A stretch of DNA of 8,107 nucleotides, taken from contig JAMBLH010000079.1 in assembly GCA_023336875.1 (NCBI GenBank), positions 1 to 8,107 of the forward strand. Reading direction: 5' to 3'. The position numbers and the translations under genes are program-made. Shown piece after piece: positions 1 to 5,867 of the stretch. Within the stretch, counting starts at the first letter, position 1. Every line of letters begins with the position of its first letter. Source of the DNA: Actinomycetes bacterium (lineage in GTDB: Bacteria; Actinomycetota; Acidimicrobiia; Spongiisociales; UBA5794). The notes under the pieces are model-generated. The model was not told the origin of the DNA. It saw only the letters and a list, made by a program, of their open reading frames with translations, and ran no database searches.

Positions 1-96
1 GCCACAGACCGCCTCGACGCGCTCTGGCGCGCCGATCGCGTGGACGCAATGTGGACGCGGAGCGATTCTGGCGTGGTCGAACTTCCGACCAAATAG
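1..96 (+). CDS. C-terminal end of an unidentified protein (possible tyrosine integrase), 5' truncated by the window edge
   Basis: Frame 1 is open from the first base to a TAG stop at 94-96 and encodes 31 residues, beginning ATDRLDALWRAD and ending GVVELPTK. Most codons end in G or C, which supports coding. I cannot identify the family with confidence. The tail resembles the end of actinobacterial tyrosine recombinases, where the catalytic tyrosine region is followed by phrases such as RLDAL and a variable tail. Its position, ending 68 nt from the 3' end of tRNA-Ile, suits an integrase beside its attachment site. No catalytic residue is visible, so the integrase reading is inference. The other two plus frames are also open here, so even the frame is not certain. 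It could equally be the end of a housekeeping gene. Confidence 0.35.
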   Translation, partial: ATDRLDALWRADRVDAMWTRSDSGVVELPTK

Positions 97-123
97 GAGA
101 AACCCCATGTGGAGAGGTTCACT

Positions 124-162
124 GGAGTTGCGTAGCAACTCCCGAGGAACGCGGAGCGTTCC
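124..162. repeat. Two tandem GNA-loop hairpins downstream of tRNA-Ile
   Basis: Two perfect inverted repeats stand 3 nt apart. The first, 124-142, is GGAGTTGC, loop GTA, GCAACTCC (8-bp stem). The second, 146-162, is GGAACGC, loop GGA, GCGTTCC (7-bp stem). Both end in the heptamer GCGNAGC, which is known to form unusually stable DNA mini-hairpins closed by a sheared G-A pair. They lie between the plus-strand stop at 96 and the 3' end of the minus-strand tRNA at 165, so they may serve as a terminator for both. Neither side has a T-rich tract, so a classical intrinsic terminator is not shown. A REP-like or recombination-site role is also possible. Confidence 0.7.
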
Positions 163-164
163 CG

Positions 165-239
165 TGGGCCTACCTGGATTTGAACCAGGGACCTCATCCT
201 TATCAGGGATGCGCTCTAACCAGGCTGAGCTATAGGCCC
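165..239 (-). tRNA. tRNA-Ile (GAT anticodon)
   Basis: Read on the minus strand, this 75-nt sequence folds as a complete cloverleaf. The acceptor stem is GGGCCTA with TAGGCCC and discriminator A. The D stem is GCTC/GAGC, the anticodon stem is CATCC/GGATG around loop CTGATAA, and the T stem is CCTGG/CCAGG around TTCAAAT. The anticodon is GAT, which specifies isoleucine codons ATC and ATT. No CCA tail is encoded. The gene begins 37 nt after the stop of the upstream beta-glucosidase gene on the same strand, so it either has its own promoter in that gap or is co-transcribed. Confidence 0.97.
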
Positions 240-251
240 TCTCGGAGACCG

Positions 252-268
252 CGAGGATACCAACCTCG
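252..268 (-). promoter_or_regulatory. Short hairpin and candidate tRNA-Ile -10 element
   Basis: The 37-bp gap between the beta-glucosidase stop and tRNA-Ile has two overlapping signals on the minus strand. One is a 5-bp inverted repeat, CGAGG and CCTCG (252-256 with 264-268), with a 7-nt loop and no U tract. The other is TATCCT at 259-254, which fits the actinobacterial -10 pattern TANNNT and would place a transcript start about 8 nt before the mature tRNA. No convincing -35 hexamer is visible at 16 to 18 nt. Both calls are weak. Confidence 0.25.
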
Positions 269-276
269 TTCTCCAA

Positions 277-1617
277 TCAGTCGGCGGAGTCCTGCGCAAT
301 CCTGTCCCGGTACCAGTAGGCAGAGTCTTTGAGAATGCGCTGCTGAGTGTTGTGATCCACCCATACGATGCCGAACCTCTGCGAGTACCCGGCGCGCCAC
401 TCAAGATTGTCGAGGAACGACCACACGAAGTAGCCATCAACCGGCGCACCTCGTTCGCGCGCCCTCATGGTTGCCATGATGTGTGAGTCGAGGTACTCGA
501 TCCTCCTCAAGTCATGCACTGCGCCGGTCTCGTCAGGACCGGTGCTGTAGGAGGCTCCGTTCTCGGTCACGATGATCGACTCGGGGGACCATTCGTAGTG
601 AACCCTGAGGAGGAATCGTTCGAGAGCGTCGGGATCGACGAGCCACCCCATCTCGGTGTAGTCGTTGGGAGGATCGATCCCGACTGGCCCCTCCGCCTCG
701 TCCATCTCCTCGCTCCCTGCTGCTATGCGAACTGACGTGTAGTAGTTGATGCCGCAGAAGTCGATCGGTGTTCCAATGAGATTCTCATCGCCTGGCTGTA
801 TGAGCGTTGGATCGAGTCGTCCCTTCGACGCATAGGCGGCGACCATGTCGGTGGGATAGCCCTTTCCGAACACAGGGTCAAAGAACCAGCGGTTTCTGAA
901 TCCGTCGAAGTGATGGGTTGCCGCTGCATCCGCGGAGCTGTTGGATGCCGGCTCTGCTGGTCGACAATCAAGTGACAATCCGACCTGTGCGTCAGGACTT
1001 CGTTCCTTAATCGCTCGGGTGGCGGATCCGTGTGCCATGAGAAGGTGATGGCCAGCGGCAAGGGTCGTCTGCCAATCGCTGATACCAGGAGCAAATAATC
1101 CCTCGAGATGGCCGAGTACCGCGATGACCCATGGTTCGTTGATGGTCATCCAGTGGGTGACTCGGTCGCTGAAGTGTTCGGCCATGAGCGAGGCATATTC
1201 GGTGAACCACTCCACCGAGTCCCTGTTCGCCCATCCGCCGCGGTCCTGAAGTACTTGGGGGAGATCCCAGTGATACAGGGTGAGCCACGGCTCGATATCC
1301 CGTTCCAGAAGTCCGTCCACGAGCCTGTCGTAGAACGCTAGCCCTCTGGCGTTTGGCTCTCCAACGCCAGAAGGGAGCACGCGGGTCCACGCGGCTGAGA
1401 AGTGATACGCATTCACGCCGACCTCGGACAGCAGATCAAGATCCTCGTCGAGTCGGTGATAGTGATCGCAGGCGATATCGCCGGTATCTGACATCGGGAG
1501 CGTGTGGGCCATGGTGTCCCAGATGGATGGGCTCTTGCCATCCGTGTCCCATGCCCCCTCGATCTGATAGGCAGAAGTGCCAACGCCCCATGCGAAGTGA
1601 TTCTGTCTGATCGCCAT
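277..1617 (-). CDS. GH1 family beta-glucosidase
   Basis: This is a full-length glycoside hydrolase family 1 enzyme of 446 residues, the usual size for bacterial members (annotated elsewhere as BglA/BglB). It is expected to release terminal beta-linked glucose or related sugars from small beta-glucosides by the retaining mechanism. Visible motifs are the N-terminal GTSAYQIEGAW with sugar-binding Gln18, YHWDLP (His116), the acid/base glutamate in TINEP (Glu161), GINYYTS (around 289-295), the nucleophile in TENG (Glu352), and the aglycone/glycone loop WSFLDNLEW (399-407). No signal peptide is present, so it is probably cytoplasmic and acts on imported disaccharides. No sugar transporter or LacI-type repressor is adjacent. 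Its start region faces a two-component operon across an 83-bp gap. No Shine-Dalgarno sequence precedes the ATG, consistent with leaderless translation. Exact substrate cannot be told from sequence. Confidence 0.95.
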   Translation of the reverse strand: MAIRQNHFAWGVGTSAYQIEGAWDTDGKSPSIWDTMAHTLPMSDTGDIACDHYHRLDEDLDLLSEVGVNAYHFSAAWTRVLPSGVGEPNARGLAFYDRLVDGLLERDIEPWLTLYHWDLPQVLQDRGGWANRDSVEWFTEYASLMAEHFSDRVTHWMTINEPWVIAVLGHLEGLFAPGISDWQTTLAAGHHLLMAHGSATRAIKERSPDAQVGLSLDCRPAEPASNSSADAAATHHFDGFRNRWFFDPVFGKGYPTDMVAAYASKGRLDPTLIQPGDENLIGTPIDFCGINYYTSVRIAAGSEEMDEAEGPVGIDPPNDYTEMGWLVDPDALERFLLRVHYEWSPESIIVTENGASYSTGPDETGAVHDLRRIEYLDSHIMATMRARERGAPVDGYFVWSFLDNLEWRAGYSQRFGIVWVDHNTQQRILKDSAYWYRDRIAQDSAD

Positions 1618-1623
1618 CTCAAA

Positions 1624-1629
1624 ATCTTA
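1624..1629 (-). promoter_or_regulatory. Candidate leaderless -10 element for the beta-glucosidase gene
   Basis: On the minus strand TAAGAT fits TANNNT and is separated from the ATG by only 6 nt (TTTGAG). A start of transcription about 7 nt after the -10 would fall on or next to the ATG, and no Shine-Dalgarno sequence is present. Both facts point to a leaderless mRNA, which is common in actinobacteria. The -35 region is not recognisable. Confidence 0.4.
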
Positions 1630-1669
1630 GGATGCGAGGTCCGGCTAGGAATCCGTCGCCGTGCTCTGG

Positions 1670-1675
1670 TAGTCT
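1670..1675 (+). promoter_or_regulatory. Candidate -10 element for the two-component operon
   Basis: TAGTCT fits TANNNT and would start transcription near 1682, giving a leader of about 19 nt that contains the GGAG ribosome-binding site at 1692-1695. No clear -35 hexamer is seen. It shares the 83-bp divergent gap with the beta-glucosidase promoter. Confidence 0.25.
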
Positions 1676-1700
1676 CGCTGCCACTCACTGTGGAGACATC

Positions 1701-2876
1701 GTGGACGACCCTGACATCCGCGAAGAACTGTCGATTTCGGTTGGCGATCTGCCCCCCGATGACATCACGCGCAGCCTCGAGTGGAAGATGCGCAGGTTTC
1801 TCATCATTATGCGTGTGCTGGGGTGGTTCTGGATGCTCCTCCTCGTGGCCACGACACTTGCCTCCGACGAGGGTGCCGACAAGCTGATCACCGCTGGCGC
1901 AATGGTGCTGGCGACCGTGTGGACAGGTGTCACGTGGTGGGTTGCTCAGACGGAGTCCCGAGTTACCTCCGCCTGGTTTCTGATCTCAGACGGCGTCGTG
2001 TGCCTGACAATCGCGACCGCGTCCTTCGCAGCTGATGCTGGGGACCTTTTCCATGGTGGCTATCCAATATCGTGGCTGGTCGTACTGGCCTACGGCAGAG
2101 GGATGGGCGTCGCCTTGGCTGGCTCACTCCTCCTTGTGGTGCAGCAGTCCTTCCTTCTCCTGCAATCGGGAAGGAGCGCAGTATCTGCTGCCGGGAGCAT
2201 TGTCTTTGTGCTCTATGCGGTGATATTCGGCTGGCTTTTCGGGATGATCCGCACCTCGGACGAGGAGAGGAGGGTCGCCGTGGCCATGCTGACCGCGGAG
2301 AGAGAGGCCAACGCCCGAAAACTCGAGAGACTGGAACTGGCGAACAGACTGCACGACTCGGCGCTCCAAACACTCCAGGTAATCGACAGCGAGGCTGAGG
2401 ATTCTGAGCGTGTTCGGAAACTTGCGAGACGTCAAACGCGTGAGCTCCGCAAACTCGTCGATGCGTACTCGTCAAAGCCGCCGCGGTCCCTCAGGACCGC
2501 CCTCGTGCAGGTGGCAAGCGATATTGAGGACCTGTTCGACGTCGATGTGTCTGCAGTCATTCGGGTCGACGCCGAGATGGATCCCGCGCTCGATGCGTTG
2601 GTCGGTGCCGCTCGGGAAGCCATGACCAACTCGGCCAAGTACTCAGAGGCGGGGAGGATTGACCTGTACGCCGCTATCGAGGATGGTGCGGTGGCGATCT
2701 ATGTCAGGGATGAGGGCAGGGGGTTCGACGTTGAACACGCGACACAGGGACACGGACTCGAGAATTCTGTCCGTGGCAGAGTCGCTGCCATAGGTGGCAA
2801 CGTTACGATCGACAGCGCTCCAGGACGCGGAACAGAGGTCAGAGTCTCGGCACGACAGTCGTCGGAACGATCGTGA
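1701..2876 (+). CDS. Membrane sensor histidine kinase, NarL/DegS-like (HisKA_3) type
   Basis: The product is a 391-residue sensor kinase that should autophosphorylate on histidine and pass phosphate to the response regulator encoded next. About 30 cytoplasmic residues come first, then five or six hydrophobic helices (roughly 33-54, 62-81, 90-110, 124-154 as one or two, 164-183). A charged coiled-coil linker leads to the HisKA_3 motif RLHDSALQTLQ with His218. The ATP-binding domain has an N box (REAMTNSAKYS, Asn310), a G1 box DEGRGF (337-342), a GHGL box (350-353) and a final GRG (375-377). There is no HAMP, PAS or large extracellular domain, so the signal is probably sensed within or close to the membrane. 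I chose the GTG at 1701 because GGAG lies 5 nt before it. An in-frame ATG at 1632 lacks a ribosome site and would run through the divergent promoter region. The signal is unknown. Confidence 0.93.
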   Translation: MDDPDIREELSISVGDLPPDDITRSLEWKMRRFLIIMRVLGWFWMLLLVATTLASDEGADKLITAGAMVLATVWTGVTWWVAQTESRVTSAWFLISDGVVCLTIATASFAADAGDLFHGGYPISWLVVLAYGRGMGVALAGSLLLVVQQSFLLLQSGRSAVSAAGSIVFVLYAVIFGWLFGMIRTSDEERRVAVAMLTAEREANARKLERLELANRLHDSALQTLQVIDSEAEDSERVRKLARRQTRELRKLVDAYSSKPPRSLRTALVQVASDIEDLFDVDVSAVIRVDAEMDPALDALVGAAREAMTNSAKYSEAGRIDLYAAIEDGAVAIYVRDEGRGFDVEHATQGHGLENSVRGRVAAIGGNVTIDSAPGRGTEVRVSARQSSERS

Positions 2877-3517
2877 CAAGGCCCCGAATAGTATTGGTTG
2901 ACGACCATGAGATCCTGCGCGCAGGCGCCGCCAAGTATCTCGCCGCTGACTTCGAGATTGTTGGTGAGGCTGGGGATGTGCGTGAAGCGATTGACACCAT
3001 CGTGTCGACAAACCCTGATGGGGTACTTCTCGATGTACACCTCCCTTCGGGTTCGGGAGCAGAGGTCGTGAGCGCCGTCAGGGCTGCTGGAATCAACTGC
3101 CGATTCGTGTGTCTCTCCGTGTCCGCCGACAGGCGCGATGTGGTCAAGATGCTTCAGGCGGGCGTCGACGGCTATCTCGTGAAATCCACCCTGGGAGATC
3201 GTCTGCCGGAGCTTGTCTCTGAGGCGTTGGTTGGATCAATGCCTGTCTCGCCGCAGATCGCGGGTTTCCTTCTCGACATCGATGATGTTGTTGCAGGAGA
3301 GCCGTCCCTTGAAAGACTCTCGCCACGCGAGCGAGAGGTTGCCGAGTACATCGCTCGCGGCTACTCGTACCGCAGGACCGCGGCAGCCATGTTTGTCTCC
3401 ATCAAGACCGTCGAGACCCACATGAGTCACATATTCGTGAAGCTCGGTGTTGCGAGCAGACACGAACTGGCAGCACGAGCGTTCGAAGAAGGCTTTGTGC
3501 CCCCGGAGGACGCATAA
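2873..3517 (+). CDS. NarL/LuxR-family response regulator
   Basis: This 214-residue protein is the cognate regulator of the preceding kinase. The receiver domain (about 5-120) has the acidic pair DD at 10-11, the phospho-acceptor Asp54 in LLDVHLP, Ser82 and Lys104 (YLVKS). The C-terminal LuxR-type helix-turn-helix runs from about 145 to 205, with LSPREREV, then SIKTVETHMSHIFVKLGV as recognition helix region. Phosphorylation should promote dimerisation and binding to DNA, usually to activate transcription. The GTG start overlaps the kinase stop in GTGA, a 4-nt overlap implying translational coupling and near-equal expression. Targets are not shown by the sequence. The divergent beta-glucosidase gene and autoregulation are the nearest candidates. 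Confidence 0.94.
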   Translation: MTRPRIVLVDDHEILRAGAAKYLAADFEIVGEAGDVREAIDTIVSTNPDGVLLDVHLPSGSGAEVVSAVRAAGINCRFVCLSVSADRRDVVKMLQAGVDGYLVKSTLGDRLPELVSEALVGSMPVSPQIAGFLLDIDDVVAGEPSLERLSPREREVAEYIARGYSYRRTAAAMFVSIKTVETHMSHIFVKLGVASRHELAARAFEEGFVPPEDA

Positions 3518-3535
3518 ATCAGGGTTGTCCCTGAT
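3518..3535 (+). terminator. Hairpin directly after the response regulator stop
   Basis: ATCAGGG at 3518-3524 and CCCTGAT at 3529-3535 form a perfect 7-bp stem with a 4-nt loop, starting at the first base after the TAA stop. No run of T follows, so this would be a U-poor terminator or an mRNA-stabilising hairpin. Its position at the end of the two-component operon supports one of these roles. Confidence 0.45.
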
Positions 3536-3615
3536 ACCGCTCCCGGGATGCACAGGGCACAATGGCTGATGAGCCTGACGGGTCCGGTCCACAGCCAATC
3601 TTTCTCAGACTCCAG

Positions 3616-3642
3616 CGCTCTCGGCAATAGAACTCGAGAGCG
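3616..3642. repeat. 8-bp inverted repeat in the intergenic region
   Basis: CGCTCTCG (3616-3623) and CGAGAGCG (3635-3642) are perfectly complementary across an 11-nt spacer. The 285-bp gap at 3518-3802 has no other clear structure besides the hairpin after the regulator gene and a weak promoter near its right end. The repeat could be a second terminator or a protein-binding site; no T tract follows it. Confidence 0.4.
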
Positions 3643-3764
3643 ATCAGTCAGATGAACAGCGACACCAGCACCGGTTGTGGACCTTCAGGGGGATCCGTCA
3701 GGCTTCACTCGCGCCCAGCCGTCGGGGAAGAAGTCGGCGTGATCGTTGTGGAGTTCCGGACGGG

Positions 3765-3770
3765 TAGGCT
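3765..3770 (+). promoter_or_regulatory. Candidate -10 element for the DUF2269-like gene
   Basis: TAGGCT fits TANNNT and would give a leader of about 26 nt carrying the ribosome site GGAAGGA at 3789-3795. There is no obvious -35 hexamer at the expected distance, so the call rests on one short motif and position. Confidence 0.25.
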
Positions 3771-3802
3771 GCGGGCGCGAACGTCAATGGAAGGACGATG
3801 AG

Positions 3803-4258
3803 ATGGTGAAATGGATTCTCCTTGCGCACATACTCGGCGGCTCACTCTGGTTCGGAGCCAGTGTCTACGTCGAGGGGTTGATGGCCGCTGCGGCGCGTAC
3901 GAAGGACCCGGAGACCATCATGACTGTTGGCCTCAAGGTGGCCAAGACGAACCAACGCGTGATGACTGTTGCGGGACTCGTCACCCTTGTCTTCGGCACC
4001 TGGCTGGTGTTTGAGTCCGTGTACGAGTTCGAGATGCTCTTTGTGTCAGTCGGTTTCGCCGTAGCGATCATTGGCCTTGCTCTGGGCTTCTTCCTGTTCA
4101 AGCCAAAGGGTGCAGAGGTGGAGGAGATCGTCGCCGAGCGTGGTCTAACAGATCCAGATGCCATGGCGAAGATGAAGAGTCTCGGCAATCTTGGCCACGT
4201 GATGACGCTTCTGGTATCGATCGCGATGATCCTGATGGTGCTCAAACCCGGCGCCTGA
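3803..4258 (+). CDS. Four-helix integral membrane protein, DUF2269/CopD-like
   Basis: The product is 151 residues with four predicted membrane helices at about 3-27, 52-72, 78-99 and 130-147. The first helix has the pattern HILGGSLWFGASVYVE, with His9, Trp16 and Glu24. A further His132 opens the fourth helix. This architecture and the small-residue/Trp motif resemble the DUF2269 family of predicted membrane proteins and the related CopD fold, but I cannot separate these by eye. The biochemical role of DUF2269 is not established. The ATG at 3803 is chosen because GGAAGGA lies 7 nt before it; a longer frame from 3746 adds 19 polar residues with no ribosome site. It stands alone, with intergenic gaps on both sides. 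Confidence 0.7.
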   Translation: MVKWILLAHILGGSLWFGASVYVEGLMAAAARTKDPETIMTVGLKVAKTNQRVMTVAGLVTLVFGTWLVFESVYEFEMLFVSVGFAVAIIGLALGFFLFKPKGAEVEEIVAERGLTDPDAMAKMKSLGNLGHVMTLLVSIAMILMVLKPGA

Positions 4259-4298
4259 GGAGTAGGCAGCCAGGGGGACACTGCGCTCAGTACGTTCT

Positions 4299-4340
4299 GT
4301 CGTATGTCGTATGTCGTGTGTCGTATGTCCCATGTCGTGT
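4299..4340 (+). repeat. Heptanucleotide tandem array (six GTCGTNT-like units)
   Basis: Six consecutive 7-bp units fill 42 bp: GTCGTAT, GTCGTAT, GTCGTGT, GTCGTAT, GTCCCAT and GTCGTGT. Only the fifth departs from the GTCGT core. The array ends 2 bp before the candidate -10 element of tRNA-Ala, so it supplies the -35 region of that promoter. A related array with the opposite orientation lies at the end of the trpG gene. The unit length and placement differ from CRISPR repeats and no spacers exist. Confidence 0.85.
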
Positions 4341-4342
4341 TC

Positions 4343-4348
4343 TACACT
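4343..4348 (+). promoter_or_regulatory. Candidate -10 element of the tRNA-Ala transcript
   Basis: TACACT fits TANNNT and would start transcription near 4355, about 7 nt before the mature tRNA 5' end, which is typical for tRNA promoters. The expected -35 position (about 4319-4325) falls inside the heptad array, where no good TTGACA match is present. This may also be the promoter for the thiolase gene downstream. Confidence 0.5.
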
Positions 4349-4361
4349 TCCGCCATCCCAA

Positions 4362-4434
4362 GGGGACGTAGCTCAGTTGGGAGAGCACCTGGTTTGCAAC
4401 CAGGGGGTCGTCGGTTCGAGTCCGATCGTCTCCA
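4362..4434 (+). tRNA. tRNA-Ala (TGC anticodon)
   Basis: The 73-nt sequence forms a standard cloverleaf. Acceptor strands GGGGACG and CGTCTCC pair with one G-U. The D stem is GCTC/GAGC, the anticodon stem is CCTGG/CCAGG around TTTGCAA, and the T arm carries TTCGAGT. The anticodon TGC reads GCN alanine codons. CCA is not encoded. Only 19 nt separate its 3' end from the thiolase start codon, so the two genes probably share a transcript. Confidence 0.97.
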
Positions 4435-4453
4435 CTCCAAGCAAGGAGAACCC

Positions 4454-5611
4454 GTGCACGAGGCAGTGATCGTCGACGCAGTACGAACGCCTCTTGGTAG
4501 ACGCAACGGGGTTCTCTCTGATTGGCACCCCGCAGACCTTGCAGCTGAGACACTGAAGGCGCTTACCGAGCGCAACGACTTCGATCCTGTCCTCGTCGAT
4601 GATGTGATCATGGGGTGCGTATCCCAGGTCGGCGATCAAACGTGGAACATTGGGCGAAACGCCGTCCTGGGAGCTGGGTGGCCGGAGTCGGTGCCGGGCG
4701 TGACGATCGATCGGCAGTGCGGTTCGTCCCAGCAGTCTGTTCATTTTGCAGCTCAGGGCGTAATGGCCGGTTCCTACGATGTGGCGGTCGCGGCAGGCGT
4801 TGAATCCATGTCACGGGTGCCGATGGGGTCGTCAGCGGGTACAGGCAGGCCGTTCGGCGAGAAGATGCGCAAGCGGTATCAGAACGACCTCATTCCACAG
4901 GGCCTTTCAGCCGAGATGATCGCTGACCAATGGAACATCCCTCGTGGGGAACTTGACTCGTATGGATACGACTCGCACATGAGAGCTCTCAAGGCAACAG
5001 AGGAGGGCCGATTTGACAATGAGATCGTTGCAATCGAGGTGAAGACCGACGAAGCGATCGAACAGGTGTCACGCGATGAAGGCATTCGCCCAACCACGAC
5101 CCTTGAGGGACTCTCGGCGCTACAGCCCGCCTTCAAGGAGGATGGTGTTGTAACAGCGGGGAACTCGTCCCAGATCACAGACGGCTCTGCTGCATTGCTC
5201 ATCATGTCGCGGGCAAAGGCGGATGAACTCGGTCTCAAGCCCCGGGCACGCTTTGTCTCGTTCTCGGTCGTCGGAACCGATCCGGTCTCGATGCTCACGG
5301 GACCGATCCCAGCAACGGCGAAGGCGCTTGCAAAGGCCGGCCTCTCCATTGACGACATTGATCTGTTCGAAGTCAACGAGGCATTCGCCCCGGTCATCGG
5401 GGCGTGGCTGCGTGAGACCGGTGCAGACTGGAGAAAGGTGAATGTCAACGGAGGAGCGATTGCACTTGGTCATCCACTCGGTGCAAGCGGTGCCCGTCTC
5501 ATGACCACGCTGCTGAACGAACTCGAGCGCAGTGGCGGGCGCTACGGACTCCAAACGATGTGCGAGGGCGGAGGCTTGTCCAACGGGACAATCATCGAGT
5601 CTCTGGCGTGA
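4454..5611 (+). CDS. Thiolase (acetyl-CoA C-acyltransferase family)
   Basis: The 385-residue product is a complete thiolase that would cleave or form 3-ketoacyl-CoA using CoA, in beta-oxidation or acetoacetyl-CoA synthesis. The acyl-accepting Cys89 lies in DRQCGSSQQS. NEAF is at 308-311. His340 is in GHPLGASGAR and the general acid/base Cys370 is in MCEGGG. All three catalytic residues are present. The CGSSQQ version of the active-site loop, instead of CGSGLQ, is frequent in actinobacterial FadA-like paralogues, so substrate class (fatty acid, steroid side chain or acetoacetyl-CoA) is open. The GTG at 4454 is chosen because GGAG lies 5 nt upstream. Any earlier in-frame start would read through tRNA-Ala. 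Its stop overlaps the next gene. No acyl-CoA dehydrogenase or hydratase is nearby in the window. Confidence 0.94.
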   Translation: MHEAVIVDAVRTPLGRRNGVLSDWHPADLAAETLKALTERNDFDPVLVDDVIMGCVSQVGDQTWNIGRNAVLGAGWPESVPGVTIDRQCGSSQQSVHFAAQGVMAGSYDVAVAAGVESMSRVPMGSSAGTGRPFGEKMRKRYQNDLIPQGLSAEMIADQWNIPRGELDSYGYDSHMRALKATEEGRFDNEIVAIEVKTDEAIEQVSRDEGIRPTTTLEGLSALQPAFKEDGVVTAGNSSQITDGSAALLIMSRAKADELGLKPRARFVSFSVVGTDPVSMLTGPIPATAKALAKAGLSIDDIDLFEVNEAFAPVIGAWLRETGADWRKVNVNGGAIALGHPLGASGARLMTTLLNELERSGGRYGLQTMCEGGGLSNGTIIESLA

Positions 5612-5844
5612 CGGCCGCGGTCTTCTTCGCTTTGATGATCGGTGCGGCGATTCTGATCGGGACGATCTGGTCGATCAGATTCATAGCGACAGGTCCTCCT
5701 GCCGAGCCGGACCTCGAAGATGTACGGGAGGTTGATGTGCCGTACGTCTGCTCGGTATGCGGACTGTCTCTTACGGTGACAGAGGCCCACGAAGGAAACA
5801 TTGCGCCGCCGCGTCACTGCCGTGAGGACATGATTCGGGTCTGA
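5608..5844 (+). CDS. Small membrane-anchored putative zinc-ribbon protein
   Basis: The 78-residue product starts at a GTG that overlaps the thiolase stop in GTGA, so its translation is probably coupled to the thiolase. One hydrophobic helix spans about 3-27. A short acidic linker (33-44) follows, then a soluble segment YVCSVCGLSLTV with Cys48 and Cys51 and, 18 residues later, PPRHC with His70 and Cys71. A CxxC pair plus a distal His/Cys pair suggests one zinc or iron site of rubredoxin or zinc-ribbon type. I do not recognise a named family. Orientation of the soluble part is unknown. The overlap suggests joint expression with the thiolase but does not show a shared function. Confidence 0.75.
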   Translation: MTAAVFFALMIGAAILIGTIWSIRFIATGPPAEPDLEDVREVDVPYVCSVCGLSLTVTEAHEGNIAPPRHCREDMIRV

Positions 5845-5848
5845 GGAC

Positions 5849-5865
5849 CGCGAACTGTTTTCGCG
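5849..5865 (+). terminator. Hairpin after the thiolase operon
   Basis: CGCGAA at 5849-5854 and TTCGCG at 5860-5865 form a 6-bp perfect stem with a 5-nt loop, 4 nt after the zinc-ribbon stop codon. No T tract follows. It lies in an 87-bp gap between convergent genes, where terminators are expected. Confidence 0.4.
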
Positions 5866-5867
5866 AC

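Noticed and set aside
51..332. Plus-strand open frame through tRNA-Ile
   Set aside because: It reads antisense through the entire tRNA gene and the end of the beta-glucosidase gene, and no protein motif is visible.
1632..1700. Histidine kinase start at ATG 1632
   Set aside because: No ribosome site precedes it, the added residues look non-coding, and it would place the start inside the divergent promoter region; GTG 1701 has GGAG 5 nt upstream.
1963..2475. Minus-strand open frame of 170 aa opposite the histidine kinase
   Set aside because: Arg/Pro/Ser-rich product without domain, antisense to a gene with clear membrane helices and a HisKA_3 motif.
4299..4340. CRISPR-like array at the short repeats
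   Set aside because: Units are 7 bp with no spacers, and no cas gene is present.
4304..4453. Thiolase reading frame extended upstream to an ATG at 4304
   Set aside because: The extension reads through the heptad array and the whole of tRNA-Ala; the GTG at 4454 has a proper ribosome site and begins the conserved thiolase N-terminus.
4879..5448. Long minus-strand open frame (189 aa) opposite the thiolase
   Set aside because: It lies wholly antisense to a gene with all catalytic motifs, has no recognisable domain, and its low-complexity Ser/Arg-rich product is typical of a shadow frame.
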